A DNA stretch of 64,000 nucleotides from Erythrocercus mccallii (Eukaryota; Chordata; Aves; Passeriformes; Dicruridae). The stretch covers positions 518,847 to 582,846 of the forward strand of contig VZRG01000007.1 in NCBI GenBank assembly GCA_013397435.1. The letters are read 5' to 3'. The notes under the pieces were generated by a model. It ran no database searches and was not told the DNA's origin. It saw nothing but the letters and a program-made list of their open reading frames with translations. Numbering within the stretch: the first letter of the stretch is position 1; every line of letters begins with the position of its first letter. The translations under genes were made by a program, and so were the position numbers. This document shows positions 1 to 12,165 of this stretch, piece by piece.

Positions 1-3000
1 CTCATTAAATGTGGCTCTACAGATGAGCATAGGTTGTAATAGGTTCTTTTCAGTAAAACTGCTACCATACCATCATATTAAGGTAAAAAACGAATTAAAA
101 CCCTCTTAGTCAGAAGCTTATCTAGGCTTGAATTCACAGCCCACACATCCAACTTCCCATTTGCTATGTGCACCCTTGCTGCAAACGTTCAACACCTCAC
201 GCTGCTCTTGTAATTGTGTTGAAAAAGGCCATCAGATTCAGAGCACTGTTGCCCATATTTCTGAATTACATTTATAGACTAAGGCACTCCAGGGTACAGC
301 ATACGCTTATCTTTCTGCACTTTAAAACGTGGCAGGGGCACCGCAGTCCTGGACTAAAGATGCATTAGCAGAGTCATGTGGTGACAAATTGCATAACACC
401 TGCTTTTACTAGGTTTAGCTCTAGTCTGCTATGAGTCCCTTGCTTTTGCGAACAATGTGTTTTCCCGTGAAAGAATGATATAAACCTCAGTTGAGGCAGA
501 GCTGTAAATAAATGCCAGTACATTAAGCTGAAAACGCTTTAGAGAGCATCCCTGTCAGCAACCAGCAAGGCCAAAAAGCTTGAAAGCACAAAGTTTACCC
601 ACAGGAGACTGGTGACACATCACACCATTGCCTATGTCACTTCACACACCCCCACAGGGCCGAGGTTTGGGTCTATTCCAAGGATAAGGTTGCTCATCTA
701 CAAAGGTTAAAGCTCATCCATTTGGCTCACAGTCCACATAGCCAAACTAGGCCGAAGGAGAAATGGCATCCTGTGGGGCCAGGCACCATTGCAGTACTGC
801 TCTGAAGGCAGCCGCAGCTATTTAAACTTGCTTGCACAGATATTTTAGAGCATTCAGCACCGGCTGCTCTTGTTGGAGCACGGTGGAAAGGCACCGTCCT
901 GGGGTCATGGAATGTGGAGGGTGCTGCAGAAAACAGTCCATAGTGTGGTCCCAGTCACTCCTTGATCTCTGCACTGCACTACAAGAAAGGGAGGGTCCTC
1001 ATCAGCAGTGTAGGTCCACAGAAAAGACTGAGACAGCCCCATTCAGCCCAGAAAAGACTGGGACAGCTGGTGGGAAATCAAGAAAAGACAGGCTAATTCC
1101 CACTTACTGTGGTAACACTGATAAAAAACTGTATCAAAAATTAGGTCTTTCACTGCTCTGTCTTGCAGCACATTAAAGCAGAAAATAGAGTTAGGCTGCT
1201 GGGAGAGAGTGAAATCCAAACTTGTGGGATATGGGGAAGTACTCCAGCTGAGGATTGAAACTCAGGAGCAACAGTCCCAGGGCTGATGGAAAATATACTG
1301 AATAAGACAGTGGTGTGCACCAAAATGATTTTATAATATTATCACTATTATTGTTGTTGTTATTATATCTTGGAAACAAATTGGGAATAGGGAAGAGCAA
1401 GGGAAAAATATTTAAACAGCAAGAAGAAAGGTAAGATCACAAGAAAGGCCAAGTACAAAATACTCCTTGCTGAAGCAGGCATTTAGTCCCAGCATCACAA
1501 AGGCACATCTGATGGTGGCCTAGGACTCTCAGAAATTTCCTTGTGGTGTTCATCTGGAACTTGTAACATAAAATAAAAAAAGATACCAAAATAAGCATAT
1601 CTGGTTTTATTCAGCACAGAATTCCAACTACATTTTTACTTCACAAATGTGACACAGGTATGTGTAAGTATACAGTTTTCATGCTTCTGAGTCATGGAAA
1701 TAAGGTTGTATTGCAAGCTGGTGTGGCACATATGCTAACAGGAGGCTGGGGCAACAGAGTTTAGGAACATAGAGAAAGCAATGCCATCACTATTGTATGA
1801 GATTTATATGCAACACAAATAACCCAGTGTACTCTGAAACCATTTGCAAATCTTAATTAGCTGCATAATTTCTGCTGCTGTTTCCTTGGCAAGACCAATA
1901 AGGTGGGTTCTCCTCCAGAGATGATGCTGGGTCCAGCAAATGACACATGGGACAACCTCATGGAAGGCAAAAGTCTGTGCCTGGCTCATACACTGCTTCA
2001 TTTTACGGTGATAAAATGACCAAGCACAACATCTTCCTATTTCACTAGCTATAAAACATTGATACTTACAAACCTCCTTTAATTACCAGAAGGGCTAGAA
2101 GGCACTATCCAAGTCTGCAAAGCATCTTGTGATTTTCCAACACGGAAGCTATCAACAGATTTACAGGTCTGAAAACAGGGAGGACAGGCATCTGCCTCCC
2201 TGCTATCCCCTGTCTAAGGAGCTCTCCTGCACAGAGCGCTTTGGGAGGTGCACTGCTGGTTTCAGTAAGGTTGTTAGCAAGGAGGCAGAAACAACTTTCT
2301 GTTCAAGGCAATGACCTGGAACCCAGAGAAGTGTCTTTTAGCTTTAAGACTGCTCCAGATTTCTTACTGACTTGGACTTAGCTGTTTAATCTTCCTGCAC
2401 TTTCAGTTATCCCTTTAGGAGAATCAGGAGATAACCCTTTTAACTCACATGGGTTTTGTAGGTGCATTCAAGTTGCTGAAGAGCTCTGCCACTAAGATGA
2501 TTTAGGCTATAAAAGCACATAAGTGTATTAGGAATTCTGTAGCTAGCTGATGCCTATTTCATAACACCCACTAAAACTGGCATATGGAGTTTTTAATCCG
2601 TAGATAAATTCATTTTAATCCCCAAATCTATTCAATGGCACTGGTTTGCTTCAAGATCAATGTACACACAAAGAAATCTTGCTATCCCAAACCATCTGGA
2701 TATTACAGGGTTAAGAGAAGCTAGAAAAAGGAGGAAAAGAAATAAAAACAATGGAGAAATAAAACCATTTAATTATAATCATTCATAATTCATCAATGTT
2801 TCAGCTGGTGTGTTTAAATTTTTCACAAGTAGATTCTTGCATAAATTCCCACATGCAAAATGTCATTCATGTTAATTTAGTTTTTGCAATTCAGAGGCCA
2901 GTTCAGGGACACCGTACTTCGAAAGTGTAGAGTTAGTTTCAAGCTGAACTATGAACAGAAGAAATGTCTTGAATAAACTAGTCATGGGGTATTTCTATTT

Positions 3001-4129
3001 ATTGTAGCAGATCACATCTTAACAAAAGCAGCAAATATACTGAGGATTGCATACCATAGAGCAAAGAGGGTATAAATTGCATTGACAAGAATGTAGCTAG
3101 TAAAAACACCACAATGTAAAGAAACCACATCATGTTAGAAATTAAGTATCCTCTCATAGATCAAACTTCAGGCTGAATACAGTGAACTTAGTGGAATGAG
3201 TATCACTCTTGTAGTATGACTAATGCAATCATCTCATTCATGTGACCTGACAAGAGCTTTCTGTATGTAAGATTTAAGGTGAGAACTTAATAACATCATT
3301 GAGCTAGAGCTAATATCATCTGGAACTTTAAATCTCTCAGATGGAAAGTTATCAGCAGATAAAAACCTTTGCTGAGTTCAGTTAGTGATTCAGGGGGGTA
3401 AATTTGCTGAAATGTCAAGACTGAAATGAAAGGTAGTGTTAACATTCATTCTTTCGCAATAAAGAATGAATTTAGAAGCTCAGGAGGGCTGCTGTGTAGG
3501 GCCCTAGATAAAACCAAGCATAGCCTGAGCAGATGCTATTTCAAACTTACTCTTCTGCCTTCATGATTCACTTTAAAACTTATCAGAAGACAAAACAAAA
3601 ACAAAGAAAAATTCATCTATTTTGTAACTGGGTGTCTTTTAGTTAGATAATTAGCTAATGTCCTTCTAGCTGTCTGAGGCACTTTGGTGCAGAAAAATAT
3701 CCATGTGGCAATAATAGAAAACAATAAATACTTCATGTTGCAGCCTAAATAAGCCTTAAACTTTGAAGAATGAGATAACTTGACTTTTATTTCCTAAGAT
3801 ATTTCTGTTATAAATGATGATGACTTCTAGTCTTCCTACAACCTGGATTTGATAGCAAACCTTCATCAGATTATTAAAAACAAATAAATTTGGTTTCTGA
3901 AGAGGTTAAAGAGATATCACTGTGTTTTAAAAATTAGCATTTTCGAATGAGTGGATGAGGTGTCTTGCCAGGAGACATTTAGTTCTATGTATATTGCCAG
4001 TAGCAGCAGCAGACAAAGGAAAAAGAGCCCATGGGAGAGTTAATAATTGGGGGCACTGTTTGGATGACAACACAAAATAAAACTACCAGTTTTCTTTTAT
4101 AGGTGACTTTACAGATGAAATAAATGCAG
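1..4129. other. Unique AT-rich DNA, no gene seen
   Basis: All frames are broken by frequent stops and the longest open stretches show no recognisable domain. A trinucleotide-rich patch of ATT/GTT type lies near 1335-1370, and a 19-bp word is imperfectly repeated about 31 bp apart at 1019-1067. I recognise no transposon ends or RNA gene here. Confidence 0.6.
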
Positions 4130-4930
4130 GGTCTTCATCAAACTTGACATGAAAAAAGCATTTGATGAAATGTCACGTGGGAAAATATTTATTAAGCAGG
4201 AAAAGACAAGGATTAGCGGAAGAAATATAGGTGCATGGATTTTAAATGGAAGTTCTTGGGCAAAATGGAGCTGACCATAGCTGTAGCTGAAAAATCAGTG
4301 TGAATCATTCACATCTCATATTTTCACATAACAAGTTAAAAACAGGACGGAGCTACGACATTTGCTGGGGGATGTCATTGGTAAGGATGGGTATTAGCAT
4401 ATTGCGTGGGAAGTACCTGAGACATTCAAGAACAGGAGTAGTGGAAATGGAATCAAATTGCCTAGTACAAAAGTGGCATCAGCTTGCACTTACAGACTAG
4501 AAACAAGAAGCTTTTCTCTGAGCTGAGAACTCATTAGTCAGTGATGACAGGCAGGGAAAAAGGCCTGAGGGTTATTCATGGAAGAAAGGATGACTGAGCC
4601 ATGATGGAAAGTGTAAATACAGTCTTTGTTGTTATCAGGTAAAAAATGTTTCTGGTAGAAACAGGGAAGTATTAGTGCTGTTATAGAGCTCATAGGTGTC
4701 ACAGAGGTACCAACTGCAGTACACTTCCAGGCAGTCTTATTTAAACTGAAAAAAAAATTGAACCACAAGCAGGTAATCAGGATAATTAAGGGAATGAAGA
4801 TCTTTATCTTCCGAAAGGATCAGAACAGAAGTGAAACAAAGGCTTCAGGAACTACAAATGCTGTCTGCAAACATAACAAAGAATAAATACCTTCTAGGAA
4901 AGGTGAAGATCTAAAGGATGGTACATGCAC
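4130..4930 (+). mobile_element. Ancient CR1 LINE fragment (RT region and 3' part)
   Basis: This is a heavily decayed CR1 retrotransposon in plus orientation. Between about 4141 and 4275 one frame reads LDMKKAFDEMSRGK, then EKTRISGRNIGAWILNGS. This follows the CR1 reverse-transcriptase block LDFSKAFDTVSHG...LEKTGIS...RWILNWL. After a diverged stretch, 4560-4900 again follows the CR1 ORF2 end and 3' region: a TTATTTAAACTG block near 4737, and a GAATAAATACCTTCTAGGA block near 4881, where CR1 copies have an AAATACC-type motif. Stops and frameshifts rule out any function. The divergence suggests an old subfamily shared with other sauropsids rather than a recent bird family. The ends are approximate. 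Confidence 0.75.
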
Positions 4931-6598
4931 TGAAAATCATCAGTTTGTCATGATCACAGATTAAGACTGAGGTCAGAAGAGAAGATGGGCAGAAGAGTCC
5001 GATTCCTGTGGGAAAGTAGTAAAACAAACTCAAAAAGGAACAAAAACTCCTTCTAGTTTTAGAGTGCAATGTGATCCTCTTCCTGGCATGGTTATATAAC
5101 CTGAGTACTTGTGAAACACATTTGCCTCAGTCCAGGTAGACCCTCCCAGTTCCATACCTCTATGTATTGCTCTTAAAAATATTTCCCTCCCATTCCCTCT
5201 TTTGCATTCCCAACTCAAATATCAGTAGTTGGACTTAGCTGGTGTTCTGAAATCTGTGGATGTTTAAGAGCTCAAAAAGGATATTGTTTTCCTTTGTATG
5301 AAGCTTTTTCAGCCTTTCTTTCTCAACCAGTTGAATTATAAATACTGCTATGAATACCTGAAGTAACCTGATAAAGTCATGGTATAAATCAAACAGGTGA
5401 AATTGAGACTTTAATCCTACTAAATAACATGCTTGTTACCAGAAAATAAAACACCATAGCAGGAATGGATGTACTTTGGTTCTAAAAAACAAACAAACAA
5501 ACAGACAGACAAAAAAAGCTTGTCACAAATTATTCAATTCATGACAGTTAATGTATCACCTCATTATAGCAATTCTGCAAAGAGTTATCTTACATAATCT
5601 TCTGTGATTTTACATATACTGAATCTTCTAATGTATGAGTATTAATCTAAGCAGATAATGGCTGAGAAGCTGTTTATGAGTGGCTTGGAAGACACTGTGA
5701 GATGAGTTTGATATTTTTTAAAACCTTTCAATGAAGGAAGGCTCAGTCTTATATTATTATTGTTTGAAATGATCATGTAGCTTTCTTTACCCAACACTAC
5801 TGCATAAGGCTTATTTTTCAGTCTGACTTATGGCCAGAAAAGCCTTTGGTATTATAGATCACCCTGGCAGTAAATTGCGTTCATTTTCTTTTATATTTCA
5901 GAAGCAAGAAATAATTTCTCAATTTTTTTTGGCACTAAGAATGCTCTGACTTAGAGGACTGGCAGTGAGAGCTGGTTATATCCTGATGAACACTTTTAAC
6001 ATCAGCACTGAACAAAATTTAGACCTTTTTTTTCTCAAGCAGGATACTTGCACTGGCCATGAACCCACTCATTCTCAGATGGGTAATGAAATATATGTAA
6101 GTGAAAAGCATTCCCCATTGCTGACTATGTTTGGGGTGTAACAACTAACAGAATAGAAAACCACAGATTAAGCAAAATCTTAAAACACACAGATCTCAGA
6201 CTTCAAGAGATAGCAGAGGAAGAGGAAATGTGAGAGACAAGGCAGAAATTTTTAACCAGAAGAAACCATGCTAAAGCTGGCAGAGACACACCAGCATAGA
6301 ATTTGAGTGGGAGGAGTTTTCCATCCAAAACTGTCCCTTCCCACAAACTACATGCAACCAGTACCTCAACAAGATCACCCCTGGCTCCCCAGAGCCCATC
6401 CTGGAAAATAAAAGTAAGGACTTAAAATAGCCAAGAAACATGTTCAAAGAACTCAAAGGTCTCTTCAGCACTGCTCCTCCATTTTGTCCAGTTTTGATTC
6501 CTCTTTGGCCTAAATATGGCTGAATTTTAACCCTTGGTTAAGTATGATTCTGTTCAATTAAGGTTAAAGGCTATTTCCTATGCAGAAGTTGTTCCAGG
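4931..6598. other. Unique DNA, no gene seen
   Basis: AT-rich sequence with stops in all frames. A short imperfect (CAAA/CAGA)n simple repeat lies at about 5486-5517. Nothing else is recognisable. Confidence 0.55.
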
Positions 6599-6685
6599 AC
6601 ATCACAGAACAGTTTTGTTGGGAAGGACCTTTATAGGTCACCTACTCATCCAGATCATCAGGAACAGGATATAAGGCCAGAGATA
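6599..6685 (-). mobile_element. CR1 LINE 3'-end fragment
   Basis: The stretch reading ATCACAGAACAGTTTTGTTG, then GGAAGGACCTTTATAGGTCA and a CATCCAGATCATCA block, is the reverse complement of the CR1 3' untranslated end (typically ATCACAGAAT...GGTTGGAAGGGACCT...AGGTCATCTAGTCCAA). Only the terminal part remains, as is usual for 5'-truncated copies. The inner boundary is diffuse. Confidence 0.65.
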
Positions 6686-9600
6686 AGTCCTTAACTTACA
6701 CTCTCAGAGAAATATAATAAAAATTTATGAAATTATGTGGCAGGATAGTATTTAAGGGACCTCATGCAGTTTTTTCCTTCAGTTTTTAAGCCCTGCAGGT
6801 GTAAAACACTCAGCCAACAATGCAAACTTTGTTTTCATCAGATTGAATCTCCCCCTTAAATGCAGATGGGCAGATTCCTGGCTACATCCAGAACTTCAGG
6901 TAGGCCCTAGCATCCCAGGTAAGCAGAGGTTTGTACCAGATCATGTCTCCTTGTAGAAGTAAGACTTAATGACCTGTTTTTAAACCTAGACCTGCTGATC
7001 AGATTACCATGCCATAAACCACAGCTACAGTCATGGGGACTCAGCTTCTGACATGGTTTAAAGAGTGGCTTGTCCACTCTAGGAGTAACAGTGCAAAGAC
7101 CCATTGGATATTTGAAACAGAAAAAAGGCCATCTACTGCTGGATTCCTGGAGTAGTGACAGAGGTTTTGCTGAGAGACCTGAATTGACCTGAAACTCTTG
7201 TTTTACCCCACCAAAAATATGAAACCAAAACCAACCCTTCTGCGTCAGTACATTCAGTTTATGCCTCAAACTGGGGGTCAAATGGAATATTATTTGCTCT
7301 ACTCATCCTAAAATGATCTCTGCCTTTTCCCAGCCTCCCTGTTCTTCTGCTCAGGCATTTTGCTTCAGTTGGACAGGAGCCACCCAAGAGGTACAGAATA
7401 AAGTGGGGAAAATAATCACAGAGAAATAAACCCCATTTGTCAGCTTAATTTGCTGATATATTTGACAATGCATTCAGTTTTTTTAAGTAAAAATGCACTC
7501 TCTGAATGCAGCTTCCCAGTAGCTAGCATTTCTTTTGATTTGTCAACCTATTGAGAAGGCAGGTATTAAATTCCTTAACCACCTTTCTCTGGAACTATAC
7601 TGAACCCTTAATCAATTCAAATTTTAATAGCTGTTTAATATCCCAACACAAGTGATTTTATTGACTAGTTTCCAAATTTCTCCACTGACTACTGAATCAA
7701 CTAATTAGAGTTTGTGTTTTCAGTCATGTATGTAAAGAAACTATAAATGAGTCCTTATTTCACAAATGCAATCCCATAATATATTGGGCACTTCTGTTCT
7801 GATCCAACAAGGCTTAGATCAACATCCTTCATTTCAAGGACACTTCCCTCAATGGAGTAATGCTCGCTAAAAAGGGGAGATAATTTATGTACTTAAAGTT
7901 ATGTGCATTGTTAAGCTCTTTCCCACAACAGGTGCTGTGCTCAGGTGCACTTGGACAGGATCCAGATACTTGGAGGTACTAGACTGGAAGTGTATCAGTT
8001 AAAAACCTCTTTTCCTGTGAATCATAGCAGAAGTTCCTCACTGGGGTTCAAAGCCTGTATAATAATAGCAGCTATTTAATGATCTTTTCAACAGAATCTA
8101 TATTTTAAAGATTCCTTTCTCATTTCTAAGATACTCAGAATGGGAAATTGGACTCCTTTTATTTATTATTTCCAGTGATCTTTTCAGATAATCTTTACAC
8201 AGAATTTTGTAAGCTCTTCTAATTAGACCAGAAGCATTTCAAGCCATGCCATGTGTTGCTCTGTTGCTGGAGTAGATGTAGAACGAAATTATTATCCAGG
8301 CTTAAATGTTATGTGGCTATTGCTGACTTAAACAGGAATGATGGTTTTAGTGGGATCTTGAGCCAGAAATCTAATTTTCTATCTGCTTTTATAACACAGC
8401 AAAATGAGCAGTCATGAAGTAAACCAATGACAGGTTAGAAATGAGAAATTTCAAGGGCTATTAAGTTTTTTTTAAATGTTCCTAGATGACTGGCATAAAC
8501 TTACCTAGCGCCTCCACTTCTGTAATTGTGATATAGTGGGAGATTTCACAGTGTTTAGTGGTTTATTCAGTGAGCTCCTACAGCTTGGTAGTAACATTGG
8601 CTGACATAAAAACCAGGGGGGTTATCAGAGTGTCTCTCTGAAACCTGAAGCAGAGTTTCAGATTAGTTTGTACTTGCTACATTTTTCATGAACCTTATTT
8701 TACAGTCTTGTTTTGCTCTAAGGTTTTTTGTTGTTCATTTTTGGTGGTCATTCTTCATTTAAGAAAGGATCGTTTATTTTCAAATTTTTTGAACAAAAAG
8801 TAGAGTTTGAAAGAGAGGCTAGATAAATTTATTCCTGATCTATGGGTAAAATAAGAGCCATCCAAAGTAGTATTCATGTGCCCAACACATGCTACCCACA
8901 TGAATATAGTCAGGTGGAAAAATAAAATGCTGAAGATCACAGTTATTGATGGACAGTCTGCGCAAATATGAGACAATGGATGGAAATGAAAATGGCTAGG
9001 TCATACTTAGCACTCATAAACAAGTTTGGTTTTGCACAACAGAATGAAAAGATCCAAAGGAAAGAAAGAGCCTGTGCCAAAAATTAAGCAGATTGAAAAT
9101 ACCTGTATCAGACAGTGAGAAAAACATTCCAATAATCACAGCTTTAAATCAACTTTCGGGCAGGACCTGTATTCATGACTTTTGCCCTGAATGACATGTA
9201 TAATTGTTGTTGACAATCTAAAACTTATTCTAGATTTATACGAAGGTTACTGAGGGCAGAGGCCATTCTTTTAATATGAAATGGGTCCCCTGAGGGACAT
9301 TGCCTGGTAGCAGAGAGTGAGAATTTACGTCACATAAGCTGCCATGACACTGAGATCAGAAAGTGTTCTGTTGGCACTCTGAGAGAAAAGCAGGAAGGGA
9401 AGTATTTAAATTTCAATTTACTGTCTGATGCATCTGACCCTGGAGCAAAAGTTTGGGTCTGGGCATCAAGGAAACTGTACAGGTCTTTGCCTTTCTGGCC
9501 CAGGTCCTGCCCCACCATCACTACCTAGGAAAAACACCTGTATCAACACAGGTCTCACATCTGACCACCTTTTACAAGGAATAGTGATGAAAATAATATC

Positions 9601-11125
9601 TGAGCACTCATACACAGTTTCACAGATGCTGCAAGATTCTTGGAAGAAAACCTGGAAATGTTTCTCAGCCACATATTAGCCACATATAGAGGGTGCAAAA
9701 TCTGGAATTGGCATGGTAAACTCCTTGAGTTTTGGGAATGGGTAAAAAGAATTAGCTGTGCCCTTACAAGTAGTAGCAGCAGCCATCTCATGTTTTATTT
9801 CAGCACAGATCCTGGCTCTAATGTACACCTCTGCAGCAGCTCAAAGGAGCTGTAAAGCCACACTGCCTGACAAGCAGGAGATTCTGCTTGCATAGGGAAT
9901 TCATGCACTGCAGAGTCAGAAACACCAACTCTGTATTGTTCTTCCTCCCTGTGGAGGTGATGTAGGCAAATGTCAGCAGCAGCTCACAACTGCAGATCTC
10001 CAGCTGCTGAAGCAGCTGCTTGGAGCCAGTGTTGACCTGGAAAATATTAAAATAATCTTAAGGCTTCTTTGAATTGTTCCAAGAGCTAAACCAGATGGCT
10101 TAATACTGCACACTTGCCCCTTTCAGAACCACTGTCAGGATTTCCGTTTCCACAACTCAAATCCTTCCTCTCACAGAAAGAAACCCATGGGTGCAGATTA
10201 TCTTCTCCAGAAGACAGAGCTAAGAGACTGCTGAATATGTCCAATCCTGGATTTGAGGGGGAGCAAAAGGAAAGATTACCCAGGTGCTGCTACCAGCATA
10301 TTTTCTTGTTTCGTGAGTAGGTCTTTAGTATATGATGACAGTGCTTCATACACTTCAACCAACTGCTGCCCTCTTTTAATACCACATGTACCCAAATCCT
10401 TTCCTTATGCCAATCAAACTTCAAGTGTGCCTTCCAAAGTTTGTCTCAGAGTAAAATCCATCATTTTTACCACATTGATACAGAAATCCATCCAGCAGAG
10501 CTCTCCTGATCAGCAGGAGGGGAACAAGATATTCCCTGGAATAAAGCTGTTCATTAGAAAACTTTCCCTAACAGAGAAGCATATTGGGGTTGCTACAGCA
10601 GGTAAGTAGAAGTGAAAGGACTAAAGCTTAAATAAGAAATCTATTTGACTAAGTTATTAACTTCCTTAGCTATTAATTTGCAATATATACCAATTCACCA
10701 CCATCACAGGGATGTTGAGAAGCTTAATCAGTGAATATACTTGAAGTACTATAAAATGTTGAAAAGCTGAATACTTGGCTTTATGGAGGTGACCATTTTA
10801 GTAAACACTGCTATAATTAACATAGGGTCAGTAAATTTTGAGCTAAAAGAATGAAATGAACCAGTGGTAGGACTTAAACACTTTCCTCTCTCCATAGCTG
10901 GGAGAAGTTTACTTGGAGCACAAGAGTAATTTTCATCTTCTACTGAAAGCCTTCCCTAATTTGCCAAAAGAATTAAAGAAGGAAAAAAAAGTCCTCAGAA
11001 AAAGGATGGAAGCTACAGCAGCAAAAAATCACATTCACTGAACTAAGCCTGTCACTGGTAACATATTATAATCATTGGAAGTAACACAGACTTCTATCTC
11101 CCCTTTATAAAAGCCAGGTTTAATT
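6686..11125. other. Unique DNA, no gene seen
   Basis: No coding signature is seen. The open stretches (the longest are 124 codons at 6907-7281 on the minus strand and 118 codons at 10253-10609 on the plus strand) have no recognisable domain. A good-looking splice donor (CAG|GTAAGTAG) lies at 10600-10609 but lacks a convincing partner acceptor. Confidence 0.5.
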
Positions 11126-11627
11126 TAATGACCCTTTTAAGGCCAACTGTGTGCAGTTTTGGGCACCATGTCATAAAAATAGAAACTAAGCTATTAGAGG
11201 GCATCCAAAGGAGGGCCATGAGGATGGTGAAAGGCCTTGAGGGGAAGCCATATAAGGAGCAGCTGAGGTCACTTCAGCCTGGAGAAGAGGAGACTAAAGG
11301 GAGATCTTGTAGCAGACTACAGTTGCCTTGTGAGGAGAAGTGAAGGGGCAGGTACTAATCTCCTCACTCTCATGACCAGTGACAGGACCTGAGGGAATAG
11401 TAAGGGGAGGTTTAGGTTGTATATCAGGTAAAGGTTCTTCCCCCAGAGAGAGGCTGGGCACTGGAACAGGCTCCCCAGGGAAGTCGTCACAGCACCAAGC
11501 TTGACAGAGTTCAAGAAGCATTTGGACAATGCTCCCAGATATATGGCATCACTCGTGGGCAGGACCAGGAATTATACTCAATGATCCTTGAGAGTGCCTT
11601 CCAACTCAATATATTCTCTGATTCTAC
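11126..11627 (+). mobile_element. CR1 LINE, 5'-truncated 3' end, plus orientation
   Basis: This is the end of CR1 ORF2 plus the 3' UTR. Successive landmarks are GTGTGCAGTTTTGGGCACC (CR1 ...TGTGTCCAGTTCTGGGC), GGAGAAGAGGAGACTAAAGG, CTGGAACAGGCTCCCCAGGG, GAGTTCAAGAAGCATTTGGAC, and a TGATCCTTGAGAGTGCCTTCC block. It finishes with the ATTCTCTGATTCTA tail that characterises CR1 ends. Internal shifts relative to the family destroy any reading frame. The tail abuts a second CR1 in the opposite orientation. Confidence 0.9.
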
Positions 11628-11651
11628 GGTAACTTGAAGTCAATATGAAGA

Positions 11652-12165
11652 GCAGAATCTCATCATGGTTGAGGGGTGAAGGAACCTCTGAAGATCATCT
11701 AGTCCAATCCCCCTTTTCAATCAAGGTCAGCTACAGCTGGATGCCCAGGACCATGTCTAGTCTGGCTTTGAGTACCTCCAGAGATGGAGACTCCACAACC
11801 CCTCTGAGCAACCTGTGCCAGTGCTCACAGAGAAATGTTATGCTTAGATGAAACCTCTTGTAGCTCAACCTGTTCCCCTTAACTCTTGTCCTGTCATAAG
11901 GTACTACTGGGATAGTCTGGCTCTCCCTTACTCCCCCCTCAGGTATTAATATGCACATTGAACTGATCCCCCTAAATCTTGTGTTCCAAGACTGAACAAC
12001 CCCAGCTCTCCCAGTTTCTTCATGCATGAGGGATGGCTCAACTCCTTAATCACCTCTATGGTCTTTCACTGACCTTATTCTAGTGTGGCCATATCTCTCT
12101 TGCACCAGGGAGCCCAGGAGTGGACCCTTCTCCAGGTGTGGGCTCACCAGTGCTGAGCAGAGACA
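11652..12165 (-). mobile_element. CR1 LINE, 5'-truncated 3' end, minus orientation
   Basis: Read on the plus strand this begins with AGAATCTCATCATGGTTGAG and passes through TCATCTAGTCCAATCCCCC, CCTCCAGAGATGGAGACTCC, GAGCAACCTGTGCCAGTGCT, and a GTGGGCTCACCAGTGCTGAG block. These are reverse-complement CR1 3'-UTR and ORF2-end landmarks. The copy ends near 12165 at its 5' truncation point. The tail-to-tail arrangement with the preceding copy indicates two independent insertions, not one element. Confidence 0.9.

Noticed and set aside
10449..10609. Exon ending at the strong donor CAG|GTAAGTAG
   Set aside because: The only upstream acceptor candidate (TTTGTCTCAG) has a weak, purine-interrupted tract, so the pair is not convincing.
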